DNA from: Drechslerella dactyloides
Lineage: Eukaryota > Ascomycota > Orbiliomycetes > Orbiliales > Orbiliaceae
DNA: 64,000 nt
Direction of reading: 5' to 3'
Assembly: GCA_020064725.1 (NCBI GenBank)
Contig: JAGTWJ010000003.1
Location: forward strand, 3,372,510 to 3,436,509
Below, in pieces: positions 34,643 through 46,189 of the stretch. The notes beneath the pieces were generated by a model. The model saw nothing but the letters and a program-made list of their open reading frames with translations. It did not search any database and was not told the DNA's origin. Every line of letters begins with the position of its first letter. Position 1 is the stretch's first letter. The translations under genes and the position numbers were made by a program.

Positions 34643-36174
34643 ATGGCTTCAACAGCCAGATCTGCTATATCTGGTTTCCTTAGACTTCCTAACGAAATAC
34701 ATCTTCATGTCTTTAAGAAATGCGGTGCTTTCAAGGATGCCTTGGCACTAAGTGCTACTTGCAAGTATATGCGAGACTGCTGGGGTCGGCACCAGAAGGC
34801 TATATTATCTCACATAGGAAGGAATTCAATCATCGCATTTGACGATGCTCTAATTGCGGTACGTATCGCACCAATAATAAGATGTGATTATCGTGCTCCT
34901 GATCTAACATCTCGTAGGTTCGAGCTATCGCGATTGCTGAGAGGCAATATCAAACCATATCATTACGGGCGGCTGGTGCATCTGTTGTCGGAGCACATCC
35001 GCCAGAGTTCATTGAACCATCTCAGCTTGGGCCTGATGAGATTGCCCCAACTGCCGAGAACATTATCCAAGTTTTGGATCTGCAGCACTTGGTCGACTAT
35101 ATACTCTACCTCGGACACGAAACGAGAGGCCTCCATATATTATGCTTACTAGAAAACCCGCGGTTGCAACCCCGTCGGCCATGCGAGTCCTCGTCTAGAT
35201 CCGACGCTTTGCCTGCTGGAGCCGGTTCAGGCGATGAAATGAAGCTTAAGATCTATTCAAGCATGTATCGATACTTCATGGTTTCTGCAGCTCTAGCCAA
35301 GTCCTACTGGGCGCCATTCTTCGCGGACGGCCCAACGGCACCCAGGATACGCGAGATCTTTAGTAGCCGATTGCCATCTAATTCGGACGCAGCTTTGGAC
35401 TCAGAATATGACACGTTAAATCGAGTACTGCTCATTGAAGACCTTGCGTACTTTCGGCAATGGGTATGCTATAACAAAAACAACGCCTCCGAAAACCAAC
35501 TGCGCCTGGAATTTGGAGCGTTAGCCGATTACTTGGTAGAGAGAGAGTGGGGCAAAGCTGTGCCAGAATCCAGTTCGCAATCCAGGGTAGAGGAGCCCAA
35601 AAAAATTGCTGGGGATCGCGATCTGAAGGAAGCTGGTGCTGTTCAAACAATCATGATGCTCATCAGCTGTCACGAACTATGGTGGTGCACAGCAGAACGT
35701 CAACTTAACAAGTGTGCCGACTTTGCTTACCGTCCGCCGTTGTTGAATCCCAGTATCGAGTATCAGAAAGTCCCGGCAATCTTCTTGGGTATACTTTCGG
35801 TCATGGATGTGTATATACCTAGGAACTTCCGAGGGTGTACTCAGCAGCCAGCCATCGAATTTGACCCTCGACATGTGGGCTATAGCGTGGACGGTGTACC
35901 ACTGCGACAGGTCCGCCCTCTCCGAATGTTGCAGATCCTCTATCAACGGGACTTCGCGGATAATCCGGACAGGAGCGAGGATCTCCCATTCGAGCTGGGA
36001 TTCTTCCAACATGTTTTGCAGCATTACTTCGGATTGAGGGTTATCTTCTCATGGGGCTATACAAACACGCGATATAGCGACTACGTGGGGCAGGGGGTCG
36101 CGTTCTGCGACGCAGACCAGTTTATGAGGGACATCCCAGGCTTCTTGTGCAAGATAGAGGCCGCAGCTGATTGA
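34643..36174 (+). CDS. F-box-type protein
   Basis: Two exons, 34643-34858 and 34918-36174 (phase-0 intron GTACGT..TCTAAC..CGTAG), 490 residues. The N terminus (GFLRLPNEIHLHVFKKCGAF then KDALALSATCKYMRDCW) is an F-box-like motif at residues ~11-47. The remainder is typical of large, fast-evolving fungal F-box families: it has tracts such as HELWWCTAERQLNK and a C-terminal region around FSWGYTNTRYSDYVGQGVAF, without a named domain. It is the second F-box gene in tandem with 31971, but the two bodies are not alike. Function presumed SCF-linked. Confidence 0.75.
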
Positions 36175-37174
36175 TGGCGCGCAGACAGGCTTGTAATTAG
36201 CATGTTCTATAGGTCTAGTAGTTCAGTACTTTCAAGCACGTGTCAAAAAACTTCGATTTCATACAGCTGCTGCCTTTTCAAAACCAATGGTTGACAAGGT
36301 TTGGCACGGATATCCATGTGTATGGAAAACGTACCTGAGATGGCAACCCTGTGTCCAAAAACAATGTCTGGACCTGGGAGGTACATATATCGGTTGTTAG
36401 CATGGACTGCTTCAAGTATCACTTTCTGGAGGAAGAAAGTATATTAACTTGATGGTGCCAGGCCGGCGGGATGTATACGTAATTGGCAATGATATGCAAT
36501 TTCTGTTACCAGGTTCACGCGAGTTACATTCGCAGCCTAACTCCACACCATGTTCTGGACCTGGAAATAGGCATTGAACTGCGCAGCCTAGTCGTTACTG
36601 AGATGTGAAATCCCGGTTCAACAACGGCGTTATGTTCAGGAGCACGTTGTCGCTCGCAGAGGGTCACGAAATCCTGAATAGGAAGCTGTGTCAAATCGAG
36701 CGAAATTGCGAGTGGTCAAATACTCATATACTGTAAAACTATGATAGCACAATAGCCACCTTCGTTACAGCATTCATCATTATAATATTAGACGAAGATG
36801 AAATGAACAGACGGACGGATCGGGTAGCGACCTTTATGACAGAACTTATCATTCAGGGACGGTGTGTAGGCCAAGATAAAATAGAGTTAGCAACTGCCAA
36901 CTAAGCATATCGCTGCCAATCATAATCAAAAAGGCTGGCACGCTTCTATCCCCACATGTCAAATCAGGAAGGTAATATCCAATCGACTTTCTAATTTACA
37001 GTCGGCTTCCTAAAAGTTGTCTAGTCATCGCATATAACAGATGTCACTCTTGAAATTGCAACAAGGCTTTCCTTCGAGACTGACTCGAGATGTCATGTTG
37101 ACGTTGTGTATATATGGTCGCGTGCCCGCGCGCTCTGAAGGAGTTAGCTCTGCAGTTGGAATTATACTCTACTG
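36175..37174. other. Intergenic, promoter of the GH5 gene
   Basis: AT-rich spacer without a convincing gene. A TATATATGG element lies at about 37109-37117, some 60 bp before the GH5 start. Confidence 0.4.
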
Positions 37175-39545
37175 ATGCATTCTACTGGCACAATGAAGAC
37201 TCTAACCGTAGCACTAACTACAGGAGCTCTCCTGTTGGGTCCGGTTTATGCAGATATATCTAAGATTGTTCGCGTCGATGTGGCGAGTCAGCAATTTATA
37301 GATGAGCAAGGTCGCTCTAGACATTTTCATGGCACTAATATGGTCAAAAAGTCATTTCCATGGCACGAAGATATATACAACTTTGTACCTGGTTGGTCGA
37401 TTGTGGATAAAGATATTCAATTCCTAAAAGATCTCAACGTCAATGTCGTTCGGTTAGGTATGTTTGTACATTATATTTCCTAACGTCTAAACCCCGAACA
37501 GTTTGTATACGTACCGCTTAAACATTGATTGGTAAAACGTTCACGCTAATGGCTTTGCTGCAGGTGTACACTGGGCTGGGGTGGAACCGATCCGAGGAGA
37601 ATACAACCAGACGTATCTGGATATCACATACGGAATTATTAAAAAGTTGCAGGACAACGGTATCTATACCCTCGTGGACCAGCACCAAGACGTTTGGGCT
37701 GCCCAACTTTGCGGTCACGGAGCTCCCCTCGTAAGTTTGAAGCCATCCACCGGTGTATGAGTGCAAATCAGTCTCGGAGCAGACGCCGACTCACTGTTGT
37801 ATAAGTACAAGTTGGGCTGATGAGTGTTTCGAAAATACAGTGGTTTGTTAAGTCCCATTGGGTGGAACCGGGCCATAGAATGCCGGCACCCCAGAAGGCC
37901 CCGTTCGTGAATCTGGACGCCAATGGTGTGCCTACCAATGAAGAGTGCGGTACGATCGGAGAGAACTGGGCCCTGTCATATCTAAACTATGCTGTGGGGA
38001 ATGCCTTTGGACGTCTTTATAACAATTACGACGGCCTCGGTGATGCGTGGGCCGCTTACTGGAAGGTAGTGGCTACCGAGTATGGCCGCCTGCCTGGAGT
38101 CATGGGATATGACTTGATGAATGGTATCGAAATCTATAACTGAATCCCCTCGCATACGAATAATGCTAACCTCACCATAGAACCTTGGGTGGGTGATCAT
38201 TGGGCGAACCCGTTGCTCTTAATCCCTGGAGTAGCAGATCATACAACGATGGAGCCCCTTTGGAACAAGGGCAATGACGCAATCCGTACCGTCGACGATA
38301 CGACAATTGTGATGTTTGAAGGTTCAACATATGATATTTTAGCTGGATTCAATAATGTACCCGGTGGAGATGGCTCTAAAACAGCACACTCGTATCATTA
38401 CTACAAGCCGCCACAATTGATTAGTATCGAAACAACAATTAAAAATCGTATCAAAGACGCTACTCGGCTTAAAACAACTGGTATGTTGACAGAGTTCGAG
38501 CTTTGGGGATCAAGTGACGACGCGATTGCAAATGCACTCGAAACAACTCGACAGGCGGACAGGTGAGCATTTAAGTCCTTTATCTTGCATCGGCGGAGTG
38601 CTTATAGCGAGGCGCATAGGTATTTGCAATCGTGGGCTGCTTGGGCCTACGAGAATGTTATCAATGGCGATACATCGGCGCCGTATCCTCACTTGGCGTT
38701 AATATATGCACGCACATATGCGGAAGCAACAGCTGGTATTACTAAATCATCGTATTTTGAGGATGTTACTGGAAAATATTGGGTGTCGTGGATCGCCAAT
38801 ACTAGGATTACTGCACCTAGTTTAGTCCGGATATCACCGAAACTATACTATCCGGATGGCATCCGCGTTATATCCAACCCCCCTAACGCGGTTACGTATA
38901 CCATGGAGAACGAAAACGTTGTGCAGCTGCACTACAACGCTCGTACGCCAAATGGACAAACTATTACCGCTAGCATCCAGCCGCTCTACCCTACTGGTCC
39001 GATCAGTAGCTCAGCATCTCGCAAAAGATGTATCGATGTTTCTGGAGCCACACTTTTGCCGGTAGGTTTACAGCGGTTTTCAGTTATCATAGTTGATTAA
39101 GTCCCGCGGCGCTGGCAAAAAAAAGGCTTGGCCGTTCTCCAGACAAGTGGAAAGAAGCTAACCGCTCTATATATAGAACAATCCGATCATCCTATACAGC
39201 TGTGGTCCAAGCTGGAATCAGGTATGGAAGTTCCAAGACGGTTCCATACAGTTAGCATTCGACAAAGACCACACCGCAAGTAGATATTGTCTCGATACCC
39301 AATCTACAGGCTCCAGCAAAATCTGGAATGTTGTCCTCAATTCCTGCATACCTGGGAAGATTTCACAGCAATGGAATACTACGTCAACGGGAAACATCGT
39401 CAACGCCGAGACGGGATACTGTATGGATATAAACGCATCGGAATATAAGGATGGTTCAAACATACTAGCATATCCGTGTGGAAATCGACAAGCTAATCAG
39501 GTTTGGACGGTGCCAGTTGGTGTCAATGGAGTTTGGGAACTTTAG
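37175..39545 (+). CDS. GH5 endoglycoceramidase-like glycosidase with C-terminal beta-trefoil lectin domain
   Basis: Six exons: 37175-37457, 37564-37730, 37841-38123, 38181-38562, 38620-39061 and 39177-39545, 641 residues. The signal peptide is best from the second Met (37193: MKTLTVALTTGALLLGPVYA). The GH5 fold shows RHFHGTNMVKKSFPWH, VVRLGVHWAGVEP, DQHQDVW, the acid/base DLMNE245PW (Glu codon split by intron 3) and the nucleophile LTE349F. After the GH5 C-terminal beta domain, the last exon is ricin-B/CBM13-like, with repeated Q-x-W (NQVWKF, SQQWN, NQVWTV) and paired Cys. Fungal relatives cleave glucosylceramide or ergosteryl glucoside; the precise lipid here is unknown. Secreted. Confidence 0.87.
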
Positions 39546-40877
39546 TAGCGGTTACAGGAACCTAATATCGAAAATGTGGAGACCCTTCTTCGATATATAC
39601 GATCGGAGTTTTGTGTATTGGTACAAACCAATATTTAACCCACAAAGTGGATTTTCGAGTGGCAGAATAGTGATAGCACCAGGGATTGCCGTGCTGCTAT
39701 CTCTAAATATAGCTCGATTTAGAAGTAGCCAAAATTAATATGATATCATTATAACAATGCGGGAGGGCAGCAGAAATTGGTTACCAAAATTCATCAGTAG
39801 GATGCGGATGTATGGCGTTAACGCGTTGGCAGCGAAAATCTTTGATCTGTGCTACTACAGGTTCAAGTACTAACAGATAAGAATTATTGAGGTGTCGGGC
39901 ACGTAGCTTCTGCAATTTGGCAATAGTGATCTTGCAAGTCTATCAATCCCCCTAATCCTCGGTTTGTGACTAGCGGATTAGGCAGAGTGGCGTTTGATAT
40001 TGTGCACCGACGAAGCTTGGTATTTATCGATGATGGGGTATTCATTTTACCGCCTAGTGTCGGATCAATCCGTCGTGTATCGGCCATACCCGAACGGTGT
40101 TATGTGACCCGCCAGTGACGTCTCGCTTGGCCAGCCCTACCGGAAGTATTTCCGATCAGGTTCCGTGTAACAGGTGCTCAACGTCGTTTCTCAATCGAGC
40201 AACACGGTTAGCCTTGAGACACGCCTTCTTTGTCGAATACAACGGCGGTGATGACGTTTACTATTGTCCTAGTGGTGATAATATTGTGTGAGCATTTGCT
40301 GACAAAGATCGATTTTGTGACCGGCATATTCCAACGCAACTGTTTGCTCAGTATTATATGATCTCGGGATTCCTGATTGAGAACTCCAACGATAAAGTGT
40401 TGGTATCGACGTCACTACTGATGTTGTGGCTATAATCCACTTGTCATTTATTCCAAGGTTTGTTTACAATGGTTCAATATTAGGTCTGCACCGATCGACA
40501 AGCGGGATCCACATGGCGGTAACGAATCAACTATTGAAGATGACAAATCAAAATTCGAAGGTGGATTTTCGAGCAACTGCCTATGTTTGCAATTGTTCCG
40601 ATTGATTGCATACGTTTTCAGCGCTGCAGCGGGTTACTTCATACATAAGATAGCCATAACAACCAGTTTCTTGTCCCGAGAAACGTTACCATTCACCCAA
40701 TTATGTAATATCAACTGCATTGCGGCAATATCTTGTGCTTTTTGCCGTACGAAGTGGCTCGGAAAATGACATCGGAGGCTTGCATCAGCGTAGTAAGGGA
40801 GAAAGTATAAGTAAGATGCAAATCATCCAAGTAAAATTACAACAGACTTCTGTAGCCCCGTACTCTAACACTCCAAT
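39546..40877. other. 1.3-kb intergenic region
   Basis: Short frames on both strands (for example 39884-40087 minus, 40097-40291 plus) have no recognisable domain; they may be relics. Nothing supported. Confidence 0.35.
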
Positions 40878-41660
40878 ATGTATCATCGCAGAGCTGTGAC
40901 GAAACTTATCAGCAGCCCTTTTCAACTATCTCGAAACCTAATCGCCTTGCCCAAATTTCGATATATTTCAACGAACCGTGTCATGATGGCATCGCTCTCA
41001 GACAGCATAATTCAAGACCATGCAGAACTGCATGACTATTATAACAAGATCATGTCGTCGGATGACGAAGATACCATCACTAGGTAGAAAGCCAACTGAT
41101 AAATTTAATAGGCGAAATGCTGACGCGCTCGTTAAGGAATCAAAACCTTTTTGTTTGGGAGCTGGCTCGACACAGTATCGGAGAGGAGCTAGTTGTATAC
41201 CCATTGTTCGAGAAACTCCTCGGCCAAGAGGGTAAAGACATGGCAGAAAAAGACCGCCAAGAGCATTTAAAAGTAGGCCGATACGATCCAAATTGTTCAG
41301 ATCGTGAAATTTTATAGTTAGTGTGTATCTAATCAGGAACTGGTATAGGTTAAAAAGCAACTTCACACTTTCCAAAGCATGAAAGCCAAGGATCCAGAGT
41401 TCAAGAGCACCTTGCAAGCTCTATACAAGGACTTAAAGGAACATATCGAAGAGGAAGAGCGAGACGACCTCCCAACTTTGGAGAAACAGCTCAGTTCTGA
41501 TCTTTCGGAATCATACGCGAAAAGCTTCGAGAGAACTAAGAATTTCACCCCAACGCGGTCCCATCCCAGTGCTCCGGACAAGCCACCGTTTGAGACTGTA
41601 GTCGGGCTGATGACTGCACCGATGGACAAACTCGCAGATTTGTTCCGGAAGTTCCCATAA
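40878..41660 (+). CDS. Hemerythrin HHE-domain protein, probably mitochondrial
   Basis: Three exons: 40878-41083, 41137-41272 and 41349-41660, 217 residues. A basic, Ser/Arg-rich leader (MYHRRAVTKLISSPFQLSRN) looks like a mitochondrial presequence; an internal Met near residue 36 could give a cytosolic form. Four-helix hemerythrin-like domain with likely di-iron ligands in DHAELH, RHSIGEE, RQEHLKV and LKEHIEEEE. Intron 1 uses the acceptor at 41136 (branch GCTGAC), which restores the frame (TRRNQNLFVWELARHSIGEE); the earlier TAG acceptor would not. Roles suggested for fungal relatives include O2/NO or iron handling. Confidence 0.85.
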
Positions 41661-42547
41661 AGGTTGACGCGGAAATTAATCTATACGAACTGCGGTACTG
41701 ATAACGTTATTGCTTGTATATTTCTTGAAACGCTTTCCTATAACTGAATATACTGCAATTAATATACTGTAGCTTTACTAATTAATTGGGAAGATCCCAA
41801 AAAGATCTTGTGATAATTGTTCGGGTTTGATGCCTTCGGTAAATTATAACATAGAGCATCTATTAAAGTGCTATTGACCCGTCCAATTGGAGATCAATTC
41901 TATGGATCCTGGAACAGTAGGTAGCTCATGATATTACGCGTCAAGTTCCCAAGTCTTATGAGTCAGACCAAATCCTGTAGCACCGGTTTGAGGACCTCAA
42001 ACAAGCATAGTGGTGACTTAATAGATGTCCGGATAGTTCTCAACAGTACTAAAATCCTGGTAGGCCTCAAAAAGATGACAGAGGCCGTGAAACGAACTAG
42101 AATTGTCCTTATACCTGTATTTAAACCTGTGATGCAAATATCTGTAACATTTCTCAAATCCTATACTTAAACACTTTTGGACCAAGAGGCTAAAATGCAC
42201 GCCTCTGCCTATCAAGACGTGTTAACGGATCACTGGGCGGAAGAAATGCCTGACGTATTTTCTCGAAATTTTTACTATCACTCTTAGTGTACTGACGTAA
42301 ACGTTCAAACGAGGTAAGATTTCGTCACTTATCAATGTCGTCAAAACATATCAACCTATGAGCTCATGAGCTGGACGCCTACTAGGACGCCAACCCACGT
42401 ATTCAAACCTAATTGCACAAGCGGGCTGATCCGGTTACAAGCAAGTCTCTTCCTTGAGTTGTTTTGACGAGACTTATAAGGACCGCAATTCACCATAACT
42501 TACGTTCCGAACATTCGTGGCATACACAGCAGTTTAGATTCGCGGCA
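41661..42547. other. Intergenic
   Basis: AT-rich spacer upstream of the catalase relic; nothing else supported. Confidence 0.35.
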
Positions 42548-44734
42548 ATGTCGAACACCGGATCCACAGACCCCATCAAACACTCATTGAAAGCGGCTGC
42601 AGCCGCCGCGGGACCTTGGGAATAGACCCCAGGTTGATGCAAAATACCAGCCTTTTCCAAGGTGCAAATGAAGGTCCAGCACTACCGCCGCCAAGATCAG
42701 CGGGGTGATTGCCATGCACCAACGAAAGGATGATAGGCCATACTTTACGACCAACGACGGAATTCCATGGCCCGATGCTTCTCGTATGTCTCCAGACACA
42801 AAGTATTTGTGACCAGTGTAGCGCTGATGATTTTGGGGTAGATTCTTTAAATGTCGGTGGCATTCCGGTCATTAGTGATGTATACCTTATGCAGAAACAG
42901 CAAACCTTCAATCGGAGCAAAACTCTAGAGCGTGCGTATATTCCTTATAACAAGCGTTCAACACGTCTCATCTGATTGTATTGGATAGGCATGGTACATC
43001 CCTGTGGCAGTGGTGCATTTGGATATTTCGAGTGCACTAAATCCGTCTCGGACCTTACAAAGGTAGGCACCCTGGATCAGCTTTATATACATTCTCGCTC
43101 ACATGGTGGATGAAAGGCGCAATTCCTCCGGAAGGAATGCCAAAAGACGCCAGTGTTTGTTCGTTTCTCAACAGTCACTTTTGGTAAAGAGTTTCCGGAT
43201 CAAGGCCGGAATCCTCGTGGATTCGCAATCAAATTTTACACCGGCGAAGGGAACTACGATATTGTCGAGCTGAACTGGGTAAGATGGGTGTTTGATTATA
43301 ATTCGAAGAACGACAATAATGATAACGGACTAGCCCGTATTCTTCTGCCGAGACCCAATTCAAGGACCCGATGTGATCCGCTCTCAACAGCGAAATCCCG
43401 CCAACTTCCTGCTAGACTTCAACAGTTTGTTTGACTTTTTGGCAAATGTTCCAGAGAAGTAGGGGCTTATTTACAGAACCATTATAGTGTTATCCTAATG
43501 CCCATCTCATAGCAATCACGCTGGAATGATGTTCTTCAGTGATCACGGCACACCGGTAGGATGGCGATTCAGCCACGGGTACGGTTGTCACACATCCAAA
43601 TGGTTCGTAGCCTAGTCCCTACTAGTAGGTGACTATAATCCTGACGGATTCCAGGGTCAATGCGGACGGGAAGTTTGTGTATATAAAGTACCACTTTCGA
43701 GCAGATCACGGCCAGAAGCAATTCATGTGGTCGGAAGCCGTCAAAGTATCCGGTAAGCTCTCCCCAGGCACAAGGTGGCAGGTCGTTAATGAGTTCAGGG
43801 GAGGATCCGGACTACTCAAAACGAGATCTTTGGGACGCAATCGAGAGCGGAACCCCAGTCACATGGACTGCTTTCTATCAGATTATGCAGCCAGAAGAAG
43901 CCGATGCAGCAATACTAGGATTCGATCCATTCGACGTCACAAAAGTCTGGCCACGAAAGCAGTTTCCGGTGCGAGCATACCATAACAATATGGCTCGTCC
44001 TAAATAAAAATCCTGAAAATTACCATCGTGATGTCGAACAATCGGCTTCCTCTCCGGGAAGTCTCGTTCCCGGTATAGAAGCCAGTCCGGATATGCTATT
44101 ACAGTTCCGTACGTTCTTTTATCGGGATGCGTAGTATAATAGACTCGGAGTCAACCTACATCAAGTCCCCGGTGAGTTTTCAAGATATACCTACTACCAA
44201 GAAAATCGGCTTACAAAATTCTGACAAGTGAATTGTCCATTCATGGCAACATCATACGCGTCAATCAACTTTGATGGCGCGTTGCGCGTTGATGCGAACA
44301 CCGCTGGAAACCCGCACTACGTGCCTAATAGCTACGTCAATAAATTCTCTCCAGATAAGGCGGAGTGCCCCGCGGCAGTCTCCGATAACGTACTTTCTCG
44401 CCAATCCCATCACTTCCATGAGGGCAGTCCAAGCGAGTATGACCAAGTGAGATCGTTGTACTTCAGAGTTATGAGCAGCGATGCAAGGGCAAGATTACAT
44501 GCGAACACGGCCGACTACCTTAAATGGACAAAGTCAGATGTTCGGCGGGCTTATTTGAAGCAATGTTGGGCTATTAGCCCTGACTATGCGAGAGGAATAT
44601 ACAACGCCTTGCCGGAAAAGAAAATCCAGTTGGAAGAGATCGAGATTTCTGTTGAAGAAGCTGCCAGAACTGGCAAATGCGCCAAATTCATGCCTAAAAG
44701 CGACCAGCAAAGACTGGTTGGGAAACCTATCTAA
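42548..44734 (+). pseudogene. Decayed monofunctional haem catalase gene
   Basis: Exon pieces in order: 42548-42622, frame-shifted ~42626-42710, 42737-42783, 42842-42931, 42989-43062, 43117-43278, 43334-43458, 43513-43602, 43655-43752, 43799-44171 and 44229-44734. Most introns keep good signals and join known catalase blocks: ERMVHPCGSGAFGYFECT, KTPVFVRFSTVTFG, NPRGFAIKFYTGEGNYDIV, PVFFCRDPIQGPDVIRSQ, NHAGMMFFSDHGTP, FVYIKYHF, GFDPFDVTKVWPRKQFP, VNCPFMATSYASINFDGA. Lesions: stop TAG at 42623 with a frame change after GPWE; a frameshift between 43971 and 43998; and TAG at 44132-44134 in the haem-ligand motif (RTFFYRDA then stop), where Q is usual, so CAG to TAG fits. Probably non-functional, decayed recently. 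Confidence 0.85.
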
Positions 44735-45789
44735 CGTGGAGGTAAAATGGCATCTCGTCATACACTTCCTACAGAACCGAATAGTGTATCGAAGTGATGA
44801 TATGGAGTGTATGTAAACTGAAATCAGACTGTTTCATTATGGGGACTCTAAGGCTTATTGATATTTATTGTAATTGACTCCGCTCTAACCTGGGTGCAGA
44901 ACCGCCTAATGTTCTGCTTGGCAAGGTGTATAACAATCAATACGATCGGAGTAGCTTTGTGGTTCTGTTATAAGAGTCTGATCCACCTTATTGCAGGACT
45001 TACAACGAAATGATTCTCTAGAAAGGTATTCTTAAATCTATTTAGTCTCGCGAGCCAGATGCGCACGAAGTGCAGGCGCAAGTCAGATGTGTAATAACAC
45101 TCCAATTATCTCAGATATATCAGCCTCTGATATCCGTACTCTTTCGTTTGCTTTTATCTAGTAGATTTTGTGATTCCTCTCCAGGTTTAAGTAACTTTAA
45201 TATATACGGCTCTCCTAGACATCTGGGCCAACCGAGAAACTGTGTGTGGAGCGATAAGCTAGTTACGTAACTCATGGTACCGGTAAGTAGCTTAATTAAT
45301 CGCCTTAGCGAACTTCGGGCCAGATAAAGATTTTAGCTTGCAACAACAGTAATACTAGTATTTGCAAGTGATATAAGTATTCTTACGGGGAGATTATACT
45401 GTTGAGAATAGTATATTCGTCAGGCATACGTCCTGATATAGTATACTGATAGAAAGCGCAGCAATGGTGATAGCACTGGAGTCCCCATCTTGTAGAATGA
45501 TGAGGTTACTAAGCCCCCACTACCTACCTAGAAAATCCCAGTTTTTTTCTAATTGCCACTGGGAAGGTGGCTAGGTTGACTGTGGCAGATATATACACAT
45601 GTAGCTATCGTGGTTGCAAACAGCTTGCCTGTAATCCGTCTGGATGTATAGATACAGTGTACGATGACCTCTAGCGTATGCAATGGTTGGACTTTGCGCT
45701 AAGTGTAACACCCAGATAATATAATAGTTTGTAAATGTTATATAAACCCAACTGTTTAACTAGCTTTGTACATAGGTAACTGCACGTTC
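44735..45789. other. AT-rich intergenic region
   Basis: 3' flanks of the catalase relic and the Gly-rich protein gene. No gene seen. Confidence 0.35.
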
Positions 45790-46189
45790 TCAGGTTTCCT
45801 TTCGAGGTCCTCCCACGGCTCTTTCGACTTTGCCTGCAATTCCTTCTTTACTTGCATCAAACTGACTACCGATAACTCCGTCCTCATGGAAAGGTCCACC
45901 GACTTTATTACCGATTTGCCCGATGTTTCCGTCTGGGTTAAATTGGCGGCCAATGGCTCCTTCCGAAGATAAGATGGAATGGCCTTTATTTGAATTCCCG
46001 GTCTGGGGCTGAGTGTCATCCTAGAAAGTAGGGTTTAGGTGAGTACGTCAACAACTCGACATGGCGTTGTGGCAAAAGAGTACTTACAAGACCTCCGCCG
46101 ATAGTGCCCATCTCTTGTTTCTTTTCTAGTCTTGGATTGAAAGCACCAGTCGTGCGAGCCGAGGGAATCGTGTTTTCTTCGCTGGCCAT
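45790..46189 (-). CDS. Small Gly-rich protein with repeated G-x-I-G motifs
   Basis: Two minus-strand exons, 46189-46088 and 46020-45790 (phase-0 intron GTAAGT..CCTAAA..TTTCTAG), 110 residues. Neither exon stands out as an ORF alone. The product begins MASEENTIPSARTTGAFNPR and continues with repeats of the type GAIGRQFNPDGNIGQIGNK, VGGPFHEDGVIGSQF and AVGGPRKE. This pattern of short GxIG/VGGPF repeats resembles small hydrophilic cytosolic proteins widespread in filamentous fungi, function unknown and perhaps stress-related (recall, not proof). No signal peptide or TM. Confidence 0.75.

Noticed and set aside
39884..40087. 67-codon minus-strand frame
   Set aside because: No signal peptide, domain or splice partner; could not be told from chance.
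41084..41112. 29-bp intron with the first TAG acceptor in the hemerythrin gene
   Set aside because: Breaks the reading frame; the acceptor at 41136 restores it and has a GCTGAC branch.
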